A DNA stretch of 64,000 nucleotides, taken from NCBI GenBank assembly GCA_958510825.1, contig OY294047.1, positions 53,489,365 through 53,553,364 of the forward strand, in the 5' to 3' direction. Position numbers and translations under genes: made by a program. The DNA is from Brachypterus glaber. Taxonomy: Eukaryota > Arthropoda > Insecta > Coleoptera > Kateretidae. Under the pieces are notes generated by a model, which was not told the DNA's origin, ran no database searches, and saw only the letters and a list, made by a program, of their open reading frames with translations. Below, in pieces: positions 32,676 to 45,125 of this stretch (its first letter is position 1; each line of letters opens with the position of its first letter).

Positions 32676-34056
32676 CTAAAAAAACAGAATATCGTTAACT
32701 TGCACTTTAGCAAAAGTCTTTTTTATTATTTTCGAAAATAATTTGGGGTAACTTGGTCAAAATTGAACAAATCCAGGGGTGCTCCGAGGCATTTATTTTC
32801 AGGGGGTGCAGAACAAATATTTTCCAACTAAAGATTGAGAAGTTTCCCAACTCAACAAAAAAGCTTTGACGTTACATTTTATATAACAAAAAAAGGTCCT
32901 TATCCTCTAAAATAAAGCTTTACCCAAGGCGCAATGTTATGATGATTACTCTGCCAATCAATGTTTCCAACTATTTTACCAACATCACAACTCTGCCACA
33001 TAATTTTCCCAATTATTTCCCAGTTCGACAGCGAATTTTTTCAACCCGTTTGCCATTACTTTCTCGATCAGCGGCCGCCTGACAGTTGTTTATTGTTTTT
33101 TTTGGTTTTAAAGCACAATATTATATCGTCGGCTTACAAGTAAGCACTAAGTCAAAAAACATGGTTTGGAGATATTGAAAAATTTAAGTTACATTTTTGT
33201 TTTTAAATTTTTGTAATAATTGTTTTTGGAAAAAAAAAACTACAGCAAATCACAATGACATGTTTGGACATAATAATACACCATTTGCAGTCAAATAAAA
33301 AAAAATTGAAGTAGTTTAATTCAAATTTGAGAAAAGACATCTACTTAATGCGTTTTACTTGTAGAGCTGTTATGGGAAATTTTGATTAAACACTTCTTTT
33401 TTTCTTCTCTGATCTCCCGGAATGGAGAAAAAAAATCTTCTTTTGGACTGTTACGCCCATGTTAATGGTATAGGAAAATAGCGTAACAGGGGGGGGGGTC
33501 CAAAATGATCAAAATATGCGTTACGTAATACTTAAACGTTCCCTAAGTCGCTGTGTTATTAATTCGTTTGCAAAAACATTCGAAATAATAAACGTGGTAA
33601 TTGACTATTGCCTATTGCCAGATAAAATTTTAATCAAAATCAAATTGGTGCGTTTTGTATAGTGGGTAACTCTCTTGGCAGTCCACCTAGAAGTTCTTTA
33701 GGTTTACCTCTACATAGATCATCAAAAATTTATTAAAGTGCCATTTAAATCCCATCTTTGCAGAAAGTTGACTTAGTGCCTTTTACTTGTAAGCCCACGA
33801 CATTATCTTCAGCAAGTAGAATACTAAATTCATATTAGGAATAAGAGGTGGCCATGAAATCGGTTCAGGGAGATAGAACATTAATATAATTATAAAGTTG
33901 TAGATTCGGAGCATTTATAAGGAGATTGGAGTTCTAATTGACGTCGCAACGCGCCGTCTTGGTTGTCCTGGGCGTCTATTCCTGAACTATGTATTGGAAT
34001 GAAAAACATTTATTGAAAGTAAACTGCCACTTTTCCTATCCAGGAAGAAAAATTCT

Positions 34057-34350
34057 TTTATCCAATACATACAGATAATGAGACAATTACCAGCTTTATT
34101 TTAAATAGATAAACTCAATAATAACCCCCGCGTGGCTTTTACTTTATTGAGTGGATAATTATTTATTTACCCACTCAACTGTCAGTTGTCAAATTATTTT
34201 CTTGTAAATGTCATTAAAATTTTTAATAAAAATTTCTAAGCTATTTATTGGATAAAACCTTGTATGGCACTCATGGGTAAACCGATATTGCCCTCTCGAA
34301 AATTAACCTGCTTGGCTGACGCCCCGCAGGTTAATTTTCTTATGGGCAAT
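34057..34350 (-). mobile_element. ~330 bp hairpin-bearing repeat, copy 4 (truncated)
   Basis: Lacks the final ~25 bases (TTACTTTACCCACTAGTACC...). The distal hairpin stem is therefore broken. Confidence 0.8.
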
Positions 34351-34745
34351 TCTCTTTTAAAATATTTTATTCCTAAAATATACATGGTACCGTATAATTT
34401 TTACACAGTCTATATCTCCGTTATTATAAAAGCAATGATGAATAACATTTTTCGCATTTTTCTTTTGACTAGAGAATAACATTATATAGTTTATAGTAAA
34501 GGTGAACAGTAGACAAAGAAATAGTTCTATGGAACCCTAAAATTTGTACTATTAATCTGATTAATTTTATTATTTTTAGGCTTTTTTTAATCGCCTTTTT
34601 TTGCTCATTATGCTATTCAAAGCGCATAAACGCTAGAATAGTATAATACAGTAGTTTAAAATTTCCGAAAAGCTTCAAAAAACGTCATAAACAAAAAATT
34701 CTTGTTTTAGATTTTAAGCTTTCACGGCCATTAAGATATAAAAAA

Positions 34746-35355
34746 CTTTCACTTTCGGGTTTAGACCGTGTTAATGGATTTCCACTTTCCGACGTTTCGT
34801 CTCTTACTACTAGAGACATCTTCAGGGATTAATCTGAAACTAAGTTTCGAATCAACTTGTGTCACTATTTATGACGAGTTGTGGTTATTCACCCGTGACG
34901 AGGTTTTTCCTATCAAAGACTTCATAGACTACATAGGTGAAACTAAGAGAAAAATTTCTACAAGACTTCAAGAGCATGAGCGCAATATAAGAAAGAAACA
35001 AATTTCCTTATCGGCAGTAGCCGAACATGTACATGAAACAGGTCATAAAATCAATTTGTCTGAAACAAAACAAATATTAACAGAAAAATGCCAAGGAAGA
35101 TACGGGAATCGATAGAAATCATCAAGCATCCTAACAATATCAATCGGGACACTGGTTACCACTTACCTGCAATATGGAAGTCTTTGATAGGAAAAACCTC
35201 GTCACGGGTGAATAACCACAACTCGTCATAAATAGTGACACAAGTTGATTCGAAACTTAGTTTCAGATTAATCCCTGAAGATGTTTCTAGTAGTAAGAGA
35301 CGAAACGTCGGAAAGTGAAAATCCATTAACACGGTCTAAACCCGAAAGTGAAAGT
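34746..35355 (+). mobile_element. Penelope-like retroelement fragment flanked by inverted 178 bp arms
   Basis: The arms at 34746-34923 and 35178-35355 are inverted copies with few differences. Between them is a GIY-YIG endonuclease fragment. The right arm continues the coding end (LPAIWKSLIG) and is probably the native 3' part. The left arm is its inverted duplicate, an arrangement known for Penelope-like elements. No reverse-transcriptase portion is present. Confidence 0.8.
34910..35177 (+). pseudogene. GIY-YIG endonuclease remnant of a Penelope-like element
   Basis: The frame reads DYIGETKRKISTRLQEHERN and SAVAEHVHETGHKI, the GIY-YIG core (Y-I-G, then R and the H/E region) in the form found at the C-terminus of Penelope polyproteins. 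A frameshift near 35095 moves the continuation (RESIEIIKHPNNINRDTGYH) to another frame. This is a broken 3' fragment, not an active gene. Confidence 0.8.
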
Positions 35356-35659
35356 TGTTTATAAAAAAATTCTTGGATACAAATGTCATTCATGAAAAAA
35401 TAGGAAACTCAAGAACGTATAATCCGATCGACTGGAAATTTTTAGAAAAAAATTAAGATCTATGAGGGAAAGGTACCTATTTATTTTAAAAACAATACCG
35501 CCAAAAAAAATAATGGGGGTTAATCTTAAAAAAAAATATTTTTTTTAATTTTTTTTTAAAATGTTTTCTTCTTTTATAAGTTTAGAAACAAAATTTAAAT
35601 TTATTTTTTTTTTTTTGCATTTTAAATAATTTGCGTTTAAGTATTTTGAACATGTAATA

Positions 35660-36393
35660 TACAGGGTGATCCATAACTGGCATGCCAAAATTAAAGAGGT
35701 GATTCTAGATCCAAAAATATAAAAAAAGTTCCTATAAAGGTTGGTCCGGAAATGAGCCCTAAGGGATCTAGGGCCCTTTAAAATTGTAATAAAAATGGTT
35801 TTTAATTAATAACTCGGGTACCGTTTAAGCTAGAGCGGCGAGCTTTTGCATGTATACTAGTATTAATAAGGGCAATAAGTTTATGTTAATTTATTTTTTT
35901 AATTTATCCAGAGGCGTGCCCAGACGGACAAAATATATGAGGCTTAAAACATTTTTGCCCCAAACTTTTCTATGTGTATGTTTTTTGGATTTGTTGTAAA
36001 AAATATAGATTTCTAGAGTAAAAATACATATAAAATATCATATAGTGTAACACTGTAGGAGCAACCGTTATCAAAAAAAAATGCAATTAAAGGAAGTAAC
36101 ATTTTGTGCCACCAAAAACGTTACTTTTTAAAAGGCTATTACTCCTTTAATATTAAATTTAGGTGTTTTGGTGTATAATACTTTTTTGCTCAGTTTTAAA
36201 TGAAGAATCACCCTGCAGCATTAAAATTTTATTGGTGCTTTTTTTTTGTTCCCCATTCAATACGTCATCTTCGAAGGGCCGTAGCTCCCTTAGGGCTCAT
36301 TTCCGGACCAACCTTTATAGAAACTTTTTTTCATATTTTTGGATGTAGAATCACCTCTTAAATTTCGGTACGCGAGTTCTGGAACAGGCTGTA
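35660..36393 (+). mobile_element. ~735 bp dispersed element, copy 3
   Basis: Starts TACAGGGTGATCCATAACTG and ends GGAACAGGCTGTA. It is closest to copy 4 (62793-63530). Confidence 0.85.
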
Positions 36394-36844
36394 TCATCCA
36401 CTTTGAATGGTACTATAATATAGTAGTAGTAAATTTTTGGGTTGGCCAAAGCCGGACAACTAGGCCATTTATGGCCCTTTTTGTCACCTCAGGTAATAAT
36501 AATATAATATACTATTATATTAAAATGGAATGCGTAGCATAACATATCTTCAAGGATTGTTATATTTATTTTATTTAATAAATGAAAATATTCTATAGAC
36601 TCGAGAATATACATCCCAACGTAGTTTTTAGTTCCTCTAAGCCACTTGAATGCATACATTTTCTCGCATAGACATCTTCTCATGAATATATTACAAAAGA
36701 TTTGTTACCGGCCCACAATATCAGAGCCGCACAGAAAATAAACTATTCGACAAAAAAAATAATAATAAAAAATAACTTATGAAAAGTTTTTTTAAGTAAA
36801 AAAAATCCAAATACCCTAATTATTTTTTTTTGTAAATTCTCGAT

Positions 36845-37110
36845 TTTTTAAAGAGTAACCACCCATAACTTTTTTGTTTTGGAAGGATTTAAAAAAAAAC
36901 AATAGGGATCTTCCTCTCATAGAACCTTATTTTCCTGAAAATTTTGAGTCGATCGGATAATTCGTTTGGACTTTTTATCGTGTACACAAAAAACGTGACA
37001 TCGGACGGACAAAGAGACAGACAGATAGACGGACATTTTCAAATTTTCTTATTTTTTTAATGAAACACATTTTTATTCAAAATTTTTTGTCTATCCGCGG
37101 AAAAAAGTTT
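36845..37110. repeat. Dispersed repeat with GACAGACAGA tract, copy 2
   Basis: Same order of words as 16640-17080, ending in TTTTTTGTCTAT next to the start of the element at 37092. Confidence 0.6.
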
Positions 37111-37492
37111 TTGTATAATTATGCGAAATTATGTATGATCATGTATGAATGTTGACCGACCATGTATGAATTTTGACCCGGGTTGATCATACATAATCAT
37201 GTATGATTATGCATAATTTTAGGTAAACTCTACATAATTATACTTAATTTTAGGTACAATTATACATAATTATGCATAATTGTGTATAATTATGCATAAT
37301 CAAACAAAAACTTTGTCATGCATGACCAGATGTGGTGCGCCTTCGCCAAAATTTAAAGTTTTATGCATTTGGATGTTATAATTAGGCATAGGTCTAAGTA
37401 TACTCATACATAATTATACATAATTTTATGTAAAATCAGACATAATTATGTATAATATGTATGATCATGCAAAAACTTTTTTTCCCCGGGTA
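37092..37492. mobile_element. ~400 bp MITE with CC(G/C)(C/G)GGGAAAAAAAG termini, ATGCAT-rich
   Basis: Left CCGCGGAAAAAAGTTTTTG and right CAAAAACTTTTTTTCCCCGGG are inverted and flanked by TA. The interior is a mosaic of TTATGCATAATTATG and TGATCATG. Related to 24158-24690. Confidence 0.7.
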
Positions 37493-38188
37493 GGACGAGG
37501 GGTACACATAATTTGTATACATAATTTCACGTAATCATTTCTTAAAGATTACGTGATTAGGTATAAGATTACGAGACGGTTCCGTAATCGCTTACCACTG
37601 CTTTGTACAGTGATTACGCGTAACTGTCTACCCCTCGGTCAAGGACGTATCTTTGCTATTTTGTAAAATTCGAAACTACCTTATTACACTATTATAGCGC
37701 TCACGCGCTAGTATAATAACCTTGTGGCTGTTTTAAATACTTTTTAAGAACTTGCCCCTGTTTGAACTTGCCCCATTGTCCCCTACGCCACTGTGCAGTC
37801 CCGGGACCTGGCCGCGGTATGGAAATGAGAATTCTGTCGCAAAACGTGTCTCCCACTTAAAGGAAATCCGAAAATTAACCGCCAATTAAACTCCAATCTA
37901 CGTTTAAACACTGTCGAGGTTTAAGCGCACTGAACTTTCAGAAACTTTTATTTCAATTAAAATATTTTATTTTTTATTTTATATTTTTTATTGAATTTTA
38001 AATTCTATATTGTACAAGCCGTGAAGCCCATTCTTCGAACGGATTATTTAAAAACTTAAATTAGATCTTTTTTTACTAACCTTGTATAATAATTTCGACG
38101 CAATCAAGGGGATAAGGGTATATTTATATTCGACAACATTTAAATTAAGACGCCTCTGAGATACGCACACTTTTCTCAAAAGTTAATA

Positions 38189-40589
38189 CACTTCTGCTCA
38201 AAAATATCGGCCCACCTAAAAAAATACACATTTTCAAATGCTAATAACTCCAAAACTATTCAATAGATTTATTTGACCTTTTTTTTATTTTAAAGCTTGA
38301 ACTTTTAGCTCTTAATTACTGGAATAAAAATTATCAAAAATCTTTTTTTAAACCGGCAGCAATGAAAATTACACAGCTATGTTTTTTTACTGCTTCTTTC
38401 GATATGCGCACGGTTTGCCACTGCATATTTTTTTACAATTTAATTAATTGATTTTATAGGCCAATTAAATGGGAGTAATTTCTTTTTTACCTTTTTAATT
38501 TTCCTTTTCTCGTTTAGGAGATATACGGTTTTTTCTGAAAATAAACATTTTTGCAAATAACAAAAAAACTACACAGTGGATTTAATTGATTTATTTTTTA
38601 ATTTGAAGCTTAAGTCCTTAACTTTTATTTATTTAATTTAAGTTTCTGGTGCAAACATGTTTAAACTGGGTTTACATTGCTTAAATAGTCATGTTTTTTT
38701 TACCCAATCTTTTTTGATGCAATTTAACCACAAACTCAAATGTTTCCATAAGTTTTAAAACTTATTCTAAAAGCCACACTTATTGTGACTGATTCCTTCT
38801 TTTATTTTTTATCATAAGTCTTCTCATTTAGGAGAAATTAAAGTTTTTCGGAAAAAGTGACTTTTTAATCAGTGGGCTAGTGCCACCCCTGTAAAACTGT
38901 ATATGACGGAAAAGCGTCGATAGAATATAAAGATCTATTGCACTTCTATAACTTTAGCTTAAATAAATACATTTAATTAACACGTTTTCTGCGTTAGCAA
39001 CTTTTTGGTTCCCAGCTCAGACTGCGTTTTGAGGCATATATGTCGAACGAACTTTGCACAGACTGTTTAAATCTCTAATGGTACTCCAAAAACTAGTTCT
39101 AACGTCTTTTTAAGGACTTTTTGCTTTTTAATTTTTTTTAAACAAAATATTTTATCAAATAAAATAACAATAAACAAATTTTAAATTTTATTAAAATTAT
39201 TTAATAACAATTATAAACACAAAAAAACGTATTAGACGTGTATGTTTTTTTACAACAATGCTGTTTTTCGTTATTATTAGTTACATTACATTATGGTCAA
39301 TAAAACATTCAATTTAATTTAACAAAACACTAAAACTAACCAACATTACACGGTTGAGGCTAGGTTATCAATGTGTATACACTATAGTTAAAATTTATCT
39401 ACATAAATATTATAGACGTTATAGTCATATTTCCCAATGTTTTTCATACAGAATTAGGTTTTAAAAATGGTATGCGGCTTTGCATTGTCTTGCATGTAAA
39501 TAAAGTCATCGCCTATAAATCCGGCGTAAGGTACGACGTGCTCTTCCAAAATTAACTGAATTTAGACGACGATTCCGCAGGGAATTAAGCTCGATAAATC
39601 GGTCATCCCGAGCGGACGTGCACCTATGTCTGCCAGCTCCTTGGCGTCGACTAAAGGAACCGGTCTCCTCAAAACGTTGGAATACTCTTCTTACCGCTGC
39701 TCTCGTAATATTTAACTGTTGAGCAACATAACGCTGACTGTGCCCTTCTTGTAGCAGAGCTACAGCTTGGGCAGCTACTTCCGGACTTGTTTCCATTTAA
39801 ATAATACAATTAAATAAAATTTTAACGAGTTAAAAAAGTATTGTCACATAAGTGACAAGTCTCGTCAATCATAAAAAAGTTAGTTACAGGGGTGGCACTA
39901 GCCCACCACTTAAAAAGTCCTTATTTACCAAAAAAACATAATTTCTCCTAAATGAGAAGACTTATGATAAAAAATAAAAGACGGAATCAGTCACAATAAG
40001 TGTGGCTATTAGAATAAGTTTTAAAACTTATGGAAAGATTTGAGTTTGTGTTTAAATTGCAACAAAAAAGATCGAGTAAAAAAAACATGACTATTTAAGC
40101 AATGTAAACTCAGTTTAAACATGTTTCCAACAGAAACCTAAATTAAATAAATAAAAGTTTACGATTTAAGCTTCAAATTAAAAAAAAATCAATTAAATCC
40201 ATTGCGTAGTTTTTTTGTTACTTGCAAAAATGTACATTTTTAGAAAAAACCTTATATCTCCTAAACGAGAAAAGGAAAATTAAAAAATTTAAAAAGAGAT
40301 TACTTCCATTTAATTAGGCTATAAAATCAATTAATTAAATTGTAAAAAAATATGCAGTGGCGAACCATGCGCATATCGAAAGGTGCAGTAAAAAAACATA
40401 GCTGTGCACTTTTCATTGCTGCCGGTATAAAAAAAGATGTTTGATAATTTTTATTCCAGTAAGTAAGAGCTAAAAGTTCAAGCTTCAAAATAAAAAAAAG
40501 ATCGAATAAATCCATTAAATAGTTTTGGAGATATTTGCATTCAAAAATGTGTATTTTTTTAGGTGGGCCGATATTTTTGAGCAGAAGTG
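38189..40589. mobile_element. Tc1/mariner deletion derivative with ~700 bp TIRs
   Basis: Ends CACTTCTGCTCAAAAATATC and its complement, flanked by TA at 38187-38188 and 40590-40591. The arms run about 38189-38897 and 39886-40589 and stay well matched (their inner ends are AGTGGGCTAGTGCCACCCCT and its complement). The ~1 kb centre holds a truncated transposase gene on the minus strand. Total length is 2401 bp. It lies in the 8.7 kb intron of the Ig gene. Confidence 0.88.
39455..39796 (-). pseudogene. Truncated Tc1-type transposase
   Basis: The ATG at 39796 opens 96 codons with a paired-type helix-turn-helix DNA-binding domain (AVALLQEGHSQRYVAQQLNI, then TRAAVRRVFQRF and the GRPR-hook-like RRQGAGRHR). 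The frame stops at 39506. A second frame resumes at once with FIYMQDNAKPHT, the segment around the second catalytic Asp of Tc1 transposases. Most of the catalytic core, including the first and third acidic residues, has been deleted. It cannot encode an active enzyme, though its DNA-binding domain could in principle still be made. Confidence 0.85.
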
Positions 40590-40591
40590 TA

Positions 40592-41330
40592 TTTACATAG
40601 TGCATAACTTACGACTTAAATATCAGGATTTTAAGGGTTGAATTTCGAAAAATCGCTTCTTAGTGGGTGCTTACATGATAAAAGGAACTGTCCAAATTTG
40701 AAGTTTCTAGGTCCAGGGGTTTGGGCTGGGCGTTGATTGTTAGTGAGTTAGCATATAATAGATGAAACAAAAAATACGAACATATGAAGGATTTTTGAGA
40801 TAATGACTAAAGTCTCAAAAAGTGTATTAGTAAGTAAGGCTGTCCATATAAAGATAATAACCCATAAAAAATGAGCTTTTTGTTTTCATAATTTTTTGTT
40901 TTATGCGAGGTTTTATGTCATATTTTTGTTGTTTTGGCAAAATTTAAAAAATAAATCAGCCTTATTTATTCCGCCATTTTAAATTTTAGGTTTTTGGGTA
41001 TTGGACCGCATTAAGATTAACAAAATAAGCCTCTGTAACTTTCAGTTAAATCGGACCTTTTTGAAAAATTTTGAACCACCCTAATAACGGATTTTAATTT
41101 TCAAAATTTTCACTATTTTTTAATCAGCGGTGCACAAAATGGGACTATGCAAAAAAAAACAGAATTTTGTCATTTTTTTTCCGGGACTACAGTGCACTGT
41201 GGGGCGCTTACACGACAGTTAATAACTACGATAGTTAGGTCAATATAAACGTTGACGTCGCGAACTGGAAATTCCCTGACTCAAACCTAATACCACTTTT
41301 ACTAAAAAATATATTCCATCAATTACTTAC
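40592..41330. repeat. Intronic sequence with dispersed repeat, 'GAACCACCC' family, copy 2
   Basis: Bases 40920-41216 match 14200-14860 (GCCATTTTAAATTTTAGG, GAACCACCCTAATAACGG, CTACAGTGCACTGTGGGG). The rest is AT-rich and unassigned. Confidence 0.5.
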
Positions 41331-41428
41331 CTCTGCAGGTGGGTCTGCGTGGACAATACAGTCTAATTTTGCTTCTAGTCCTTCTCCCGAATTCACCCAG
41401 GATCTCAGAACACTCACTTCTGGAGGAT
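41331..41428 (-). CDS. Ig/FN3 cell-surface protein, exon with first half of last Ig domain
   Basis: A short 98-base exon. Its first two bases complete a Tyr codon so the join reads HVL-YPPEVSV, the usual inter-Ig linker in this family. GLEAKLDCIVHADPPAE contains the strand B cysteine. The acceptor is TTTTAG and the donor GTAAGT in phase 0. It is separated from the next exon by an 8.7 kb intron that holds the Penelope fragment, a ~735 bp element and the Tc1 derivative. Confidence 0.9.
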
Positions 41429-41732
41429 CTAAAATAAAACAAGAAAATAAGGTACATCTGAAGTTAAAATACAGTACATATGTCTATTTGGACATCCAAT
41501 TTCTTTTGTCGAGCTAAAAGCGTTCTCACAAGTTTTCACGGACTACGTTTACATTGCACGGTGCTAGTTTCTTAATATTCATTAAATCCAGACCGTTTAT
41601 AAATAATAATGAAAATAATTACTGTCAGTATCAACTATCCTTTCCTAATCCTGTTATATAAGAGGGTTAGATTTATAAATCTGGATTAATAAATACTCGT
41701 AAATACCGCATTAACGTGAAAGTTAAATACCG

Positions 41733-42622
41733 TAGGGGAAAGTTGGGTAATGGTGCGCAGTGGTTAACCGTGCGCACCACCGAAAATTTATATTACGAGG
41801 TATTCTGAAATATCTCTGGCATCCATGCTTGAGGGGTGTCTAACAATTCGCTAGCACCAAAAACGGCGACTGACAAATGAAAAGTTGTTCACAATATTTG
41901 AACATGTGTGAAATGATGTTTGTTGTTATTATTTTGCACGTGTACGAAATAGGATGGTAAGTTCATAATTCTTTACCGATTATTCTAAAATAAATATATT
42001 CTTGAGGGATATGATCATTTATCCATGTAATTTTGTTAAATTTAATTAAATAGTTTTTGTTATGTTAAGTGATTTATTTTTAAGTGCATGATAGGGTAAT
42101 GATGCGCATTCCCTTCATTCAATTAAATACTAATAAAATTAAATAAAAACAAGATTTTAAAGTTAAAACCTTTAGAATAATTACATATGTAACATATGTT
42201 ACGTATGACTAAAAAGTAGAAAACAAAATAATTATACCAATGTACAAAAACTAGATTTTTAACTAGGTTTTGGAAACGTTCTTTAAACGATTAAAAATTC
42301 AAAAACCTTTCTTTTAAAAATTAAGTTATTGAACACCTGTTTAATAAATATTTTTGCATTATTTTCTTTTTATCTTTTGTGCATAATTCCCCAACAGGTG
42401 CGCACCATTGCCCCTTGGGGTGGGGAATTGTGCGCAAATGCACTTTTGTAGTTTTACATTTTTATTGTGATTATGGTAAAAGCTACCTAAGTTTTGATGA
42501 TACGCAATGATAGTCTAATAAGTAAGGCTTCTTTTGCCACTTATAATTTTTTTGTATTATTCATATCGTGCCAATCATATCAAGATTCGCTTAGGTGCGC
42601 ACGGTTACCCTACTTTCCCGTA
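41733..42622. mobile_element. ~890 bp element with GGGGAAAGTTGGGTAA termini
   Basis: Left TAGGGGAAAGTTGGGTAATG with GTGCGCA, and right TGCGCACGGTTACCCTACTT with TCCCGTA, are inverted. Internal CGTGCGCACC and AGGTGCGCACC words also pair. No transposase. It lies in the Ig gene intron between exons at 41331 and 42784. Confidence 0.75.
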
Positions 42623-42783
42623 TTATCAAATACGGTAGTAATAACTACGGTGAAAGGTCTTGTGTAAACATTGTTACGGACAGGCCGATAGACAGACAGA
42701 TATGTAATTAACACCTGACATTTCCCCAAAAATTGTATATAAGGGTAAAAACTTGGTAAACCAGAATAACACTTAATACTTAC

Positions 42784-42934
42784 ACAAAACATGCAGCCTA
42801 ACATCACCAGTGACGGGCTGGCCGATGCCGTTTGATGCTGTGCACTGATAGACGCCGGCGTCTTGACGCCGAACCTCGTTCAGGTTGAGCAGGTATCCCG
42901 ATTGAACTTGTAATCCCGAGGGTAAGAGGCCGTC
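42784..42934 (-). CDS. Ig/FN3 cell-surface protein, exon with second half of an Ig domain
   Basis: DGLLPSGLQVQSGYLLNLNE followed by RRQDAGVYQCTASNGIG gives the strand E-F-G half of an Ig domain with the D-A-G-x-Y-x-C signature. Entry is phase 0 after acceptor TTTCTTTCAG. Exit is phase 1 at GTAAGT. The LINE fragment at 43035 begins 100 bases upstream of this exon in the gene's direction. Confidence 0.9.
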
Positions 42935-43034
42935 CTGAAAGAAAGTGAAAGGCATCAGAAAAATAATAGGTAAAAAGTGAAAATTTACTATAATTTACTG
43001 TCTGAGTATAGTTACTACAATAATTCTTTCTTCA

Positions 43035-43805
43035 GATTGTCCTAATAAACTGTATAATTTATTGATAAGTGTTTTAAGAGATTTTGAGTTATGGTGTGAA
43101 AGAAATAAACTTATACTAAACAAAAATAAAACTGTTGCAATAATTTTTTTTAAAAGGAGATGTGTGCCACATGAATATAATCTATCTGAAATTGAATTCA
43201 GTATTACAACAAAATTCCTAGGAGTTATGTTTGATGAACATTTGACGTGGAGTAAACATATTGATCTTGTGTGTAAAAAAATGAACAGTGCATACTACGC
43301 TATCTTGAAACTAAAGGGCGATTTAAGGGAGTCCGCTATTCTTAGTATGTATTATGCATTGGCTTATTCAGTGATAAACTATGACATTTTATGTTGGGGT
43401 AAGGCTTCGGAGATAGATAGAGTTTTTAAAGCACAAAAACGTATTGTCAGATTGATTTTTAATAAAGAATACAGGGAATCTTGTAGAGGATTGTTTAAAA
43501 ATAATGGACTACTCACTGTCTTTGGTGTTTTTGTATTTAGATGTGTATTATTTGTAAAGAAAAATATAAGCTCATTTATGGTCACCTCAGATGTACACAG
43601 CTATAAAACCAGGCAGAGTCAGAGTCTAAGGTTACCTAAACACAACCATTCTTTTTACAAAATGTCGCCAATATACTGTTGCATTACATTCTTTAATAAA
43701 TTACCTGCAGAATTTCGTAATATACTAGAATATAACGCTTTTAAAAAATCGGTAAAAGCATATCTAGTTGATAAAGAACTATATTCTGTAAATGAATATT
43801 TGTAG
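43035..43805 (+). pseudogene. Non-LTR retrotransposon reverse transcriptase, C-terminal part (5' truncated)
   Basis: An open frame of about 250 codons ends in TAG at 43803-43805. It contains the typical RT thumb/C-terminal motifs of Jockey/CR1-type LINEs: LNKNKT, FLGVMFDEHLTWSKHID, CKKMNSAYYAI, and INYDILCWGKAS..D.VFKAQKR.VR.IF. The catalytic YADD region is missing because the copy is 5' truncated. It is antisense to the Ig gene, within its intron. The intact frame suggests a fairly recent insertion. Confidence 0.85.
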
Positions 43806-44087
43806 TTGGATATTTTCCTCAAATTTTGACTTAAAAATTTATGTTTTTAAACTTGTTTTTGTATAGTTTCTAGATTTACTTGTATTTTAACTGTAAAATG
43901 TATTATTTACTTAATCTGTGTAATTTATTTTGTGTAATTTTTAATTTATTTAATTTTTTAGTTTTTTTAATTTATTATAATTAGTTTTGCAAATTAGTAC
44001 GTCTTCTATCACACATTAAGCCCTTATCAGCATAGGCTTAAAATAGGTTGATTATTTTGTTTTGTTTTTTTTGCATATATATGTATA

Positions 44088-44990
44088 GAGGAAAGTCGCC
44101 TAATTTCGGATACCATTTACAATGTATTCAATATTTAATACTCGGTATTACTTTTTGATATTTTTTTTATATAACCAGATACAACTTATTATAGCGAACC
44201 ATGATTTATTATAAAAGCAATTTTATTACAGTTTATTATTTCCAAAAAACACGGTTAAAAAAAATCAGCGCATTTTTGTGCATTTGAAAAAGGGCTCCTA
44301 ATTTCGGACATATCCGAAAAAATTTTTTCAAGACTAGATCTGGATCCCATTGCTTATGTTTCTTGTTATTCCTTCACATTTAAGACGTAATTTAATCATT
44401 AAGCGATTTTCTACGAAATACTATAGGAACTATAATTTTAGATTCCCAATTTCGAATATCTTAGTATCTTAGGTAATTTTCGTTTTTTCAAAATTGTTTA
44501 TCTTAGTTTGTTGTATCATTATAAAAATAATAATTAATGGTTGGTTATCCTGAATAATAATTACCTTGCGGATATCCGAAATTGGGAATCAAATGCACAA
44601 AAATGGTCTATCCGAAATTAGGCAACTTTCTGCTTTTTAGATTAGAAATTTGTAGAATGTTTACGTTTTCAAATTGCTTAATTATGAATAGTGGATCAAC
44701 TTAACTAATATCATAACTTACCCATGACAGAATCACGAACTTTTATAACGATTATTTATAAAATAAACAAGCATAATAATGCAACTGAGCACAAAACTGC
44801 CATTTGCAATATAAACGATTTGTGCTGCCATTTAAAGGGGAGAAGCTCTACCGTTATCATATTACAGGACGGATTTAGTTTGACTTTTGGCTTCACATAA
44901 AAGTAGGTTTCTGTTTACCTTTGCAGACAGTATCTTAAATACACTACTATCCGAAATTTGGAAACCATCCGAAATTAGGCGCATTTCCTC
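44088..44990. mobile_element. 903 bp MITE with GAGGAAA...CCTAATTTCGGA termini, inside a LINE
   Basis: Left GAGGAAAGTCGCCTAATTTC and right GAAATTAGGCGCATTTCCTC are inverted and flanked by TA (44086-44087 and 44991-44992). Internal CCTAATTTCGGACATATCCG and GATATCCGAAATTGGG repeat the terminal motif. Nesting shows the MITE was active after the LINE inserted. Confidence 0.8.
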
Positions 44991-45120
44991 TATGTTTTTT
45001 TTTTTATTTTTATTTTTTTGTCATATTAATTCTAATGAAGAATATTAGACTACTATGTAAAATTGCAAAATATGTATATGACTTGCCATTATGTACTTTA
45101 TGTATCCTATAAAAGTGTTT

Positions 45121-45125
45121 AATAA

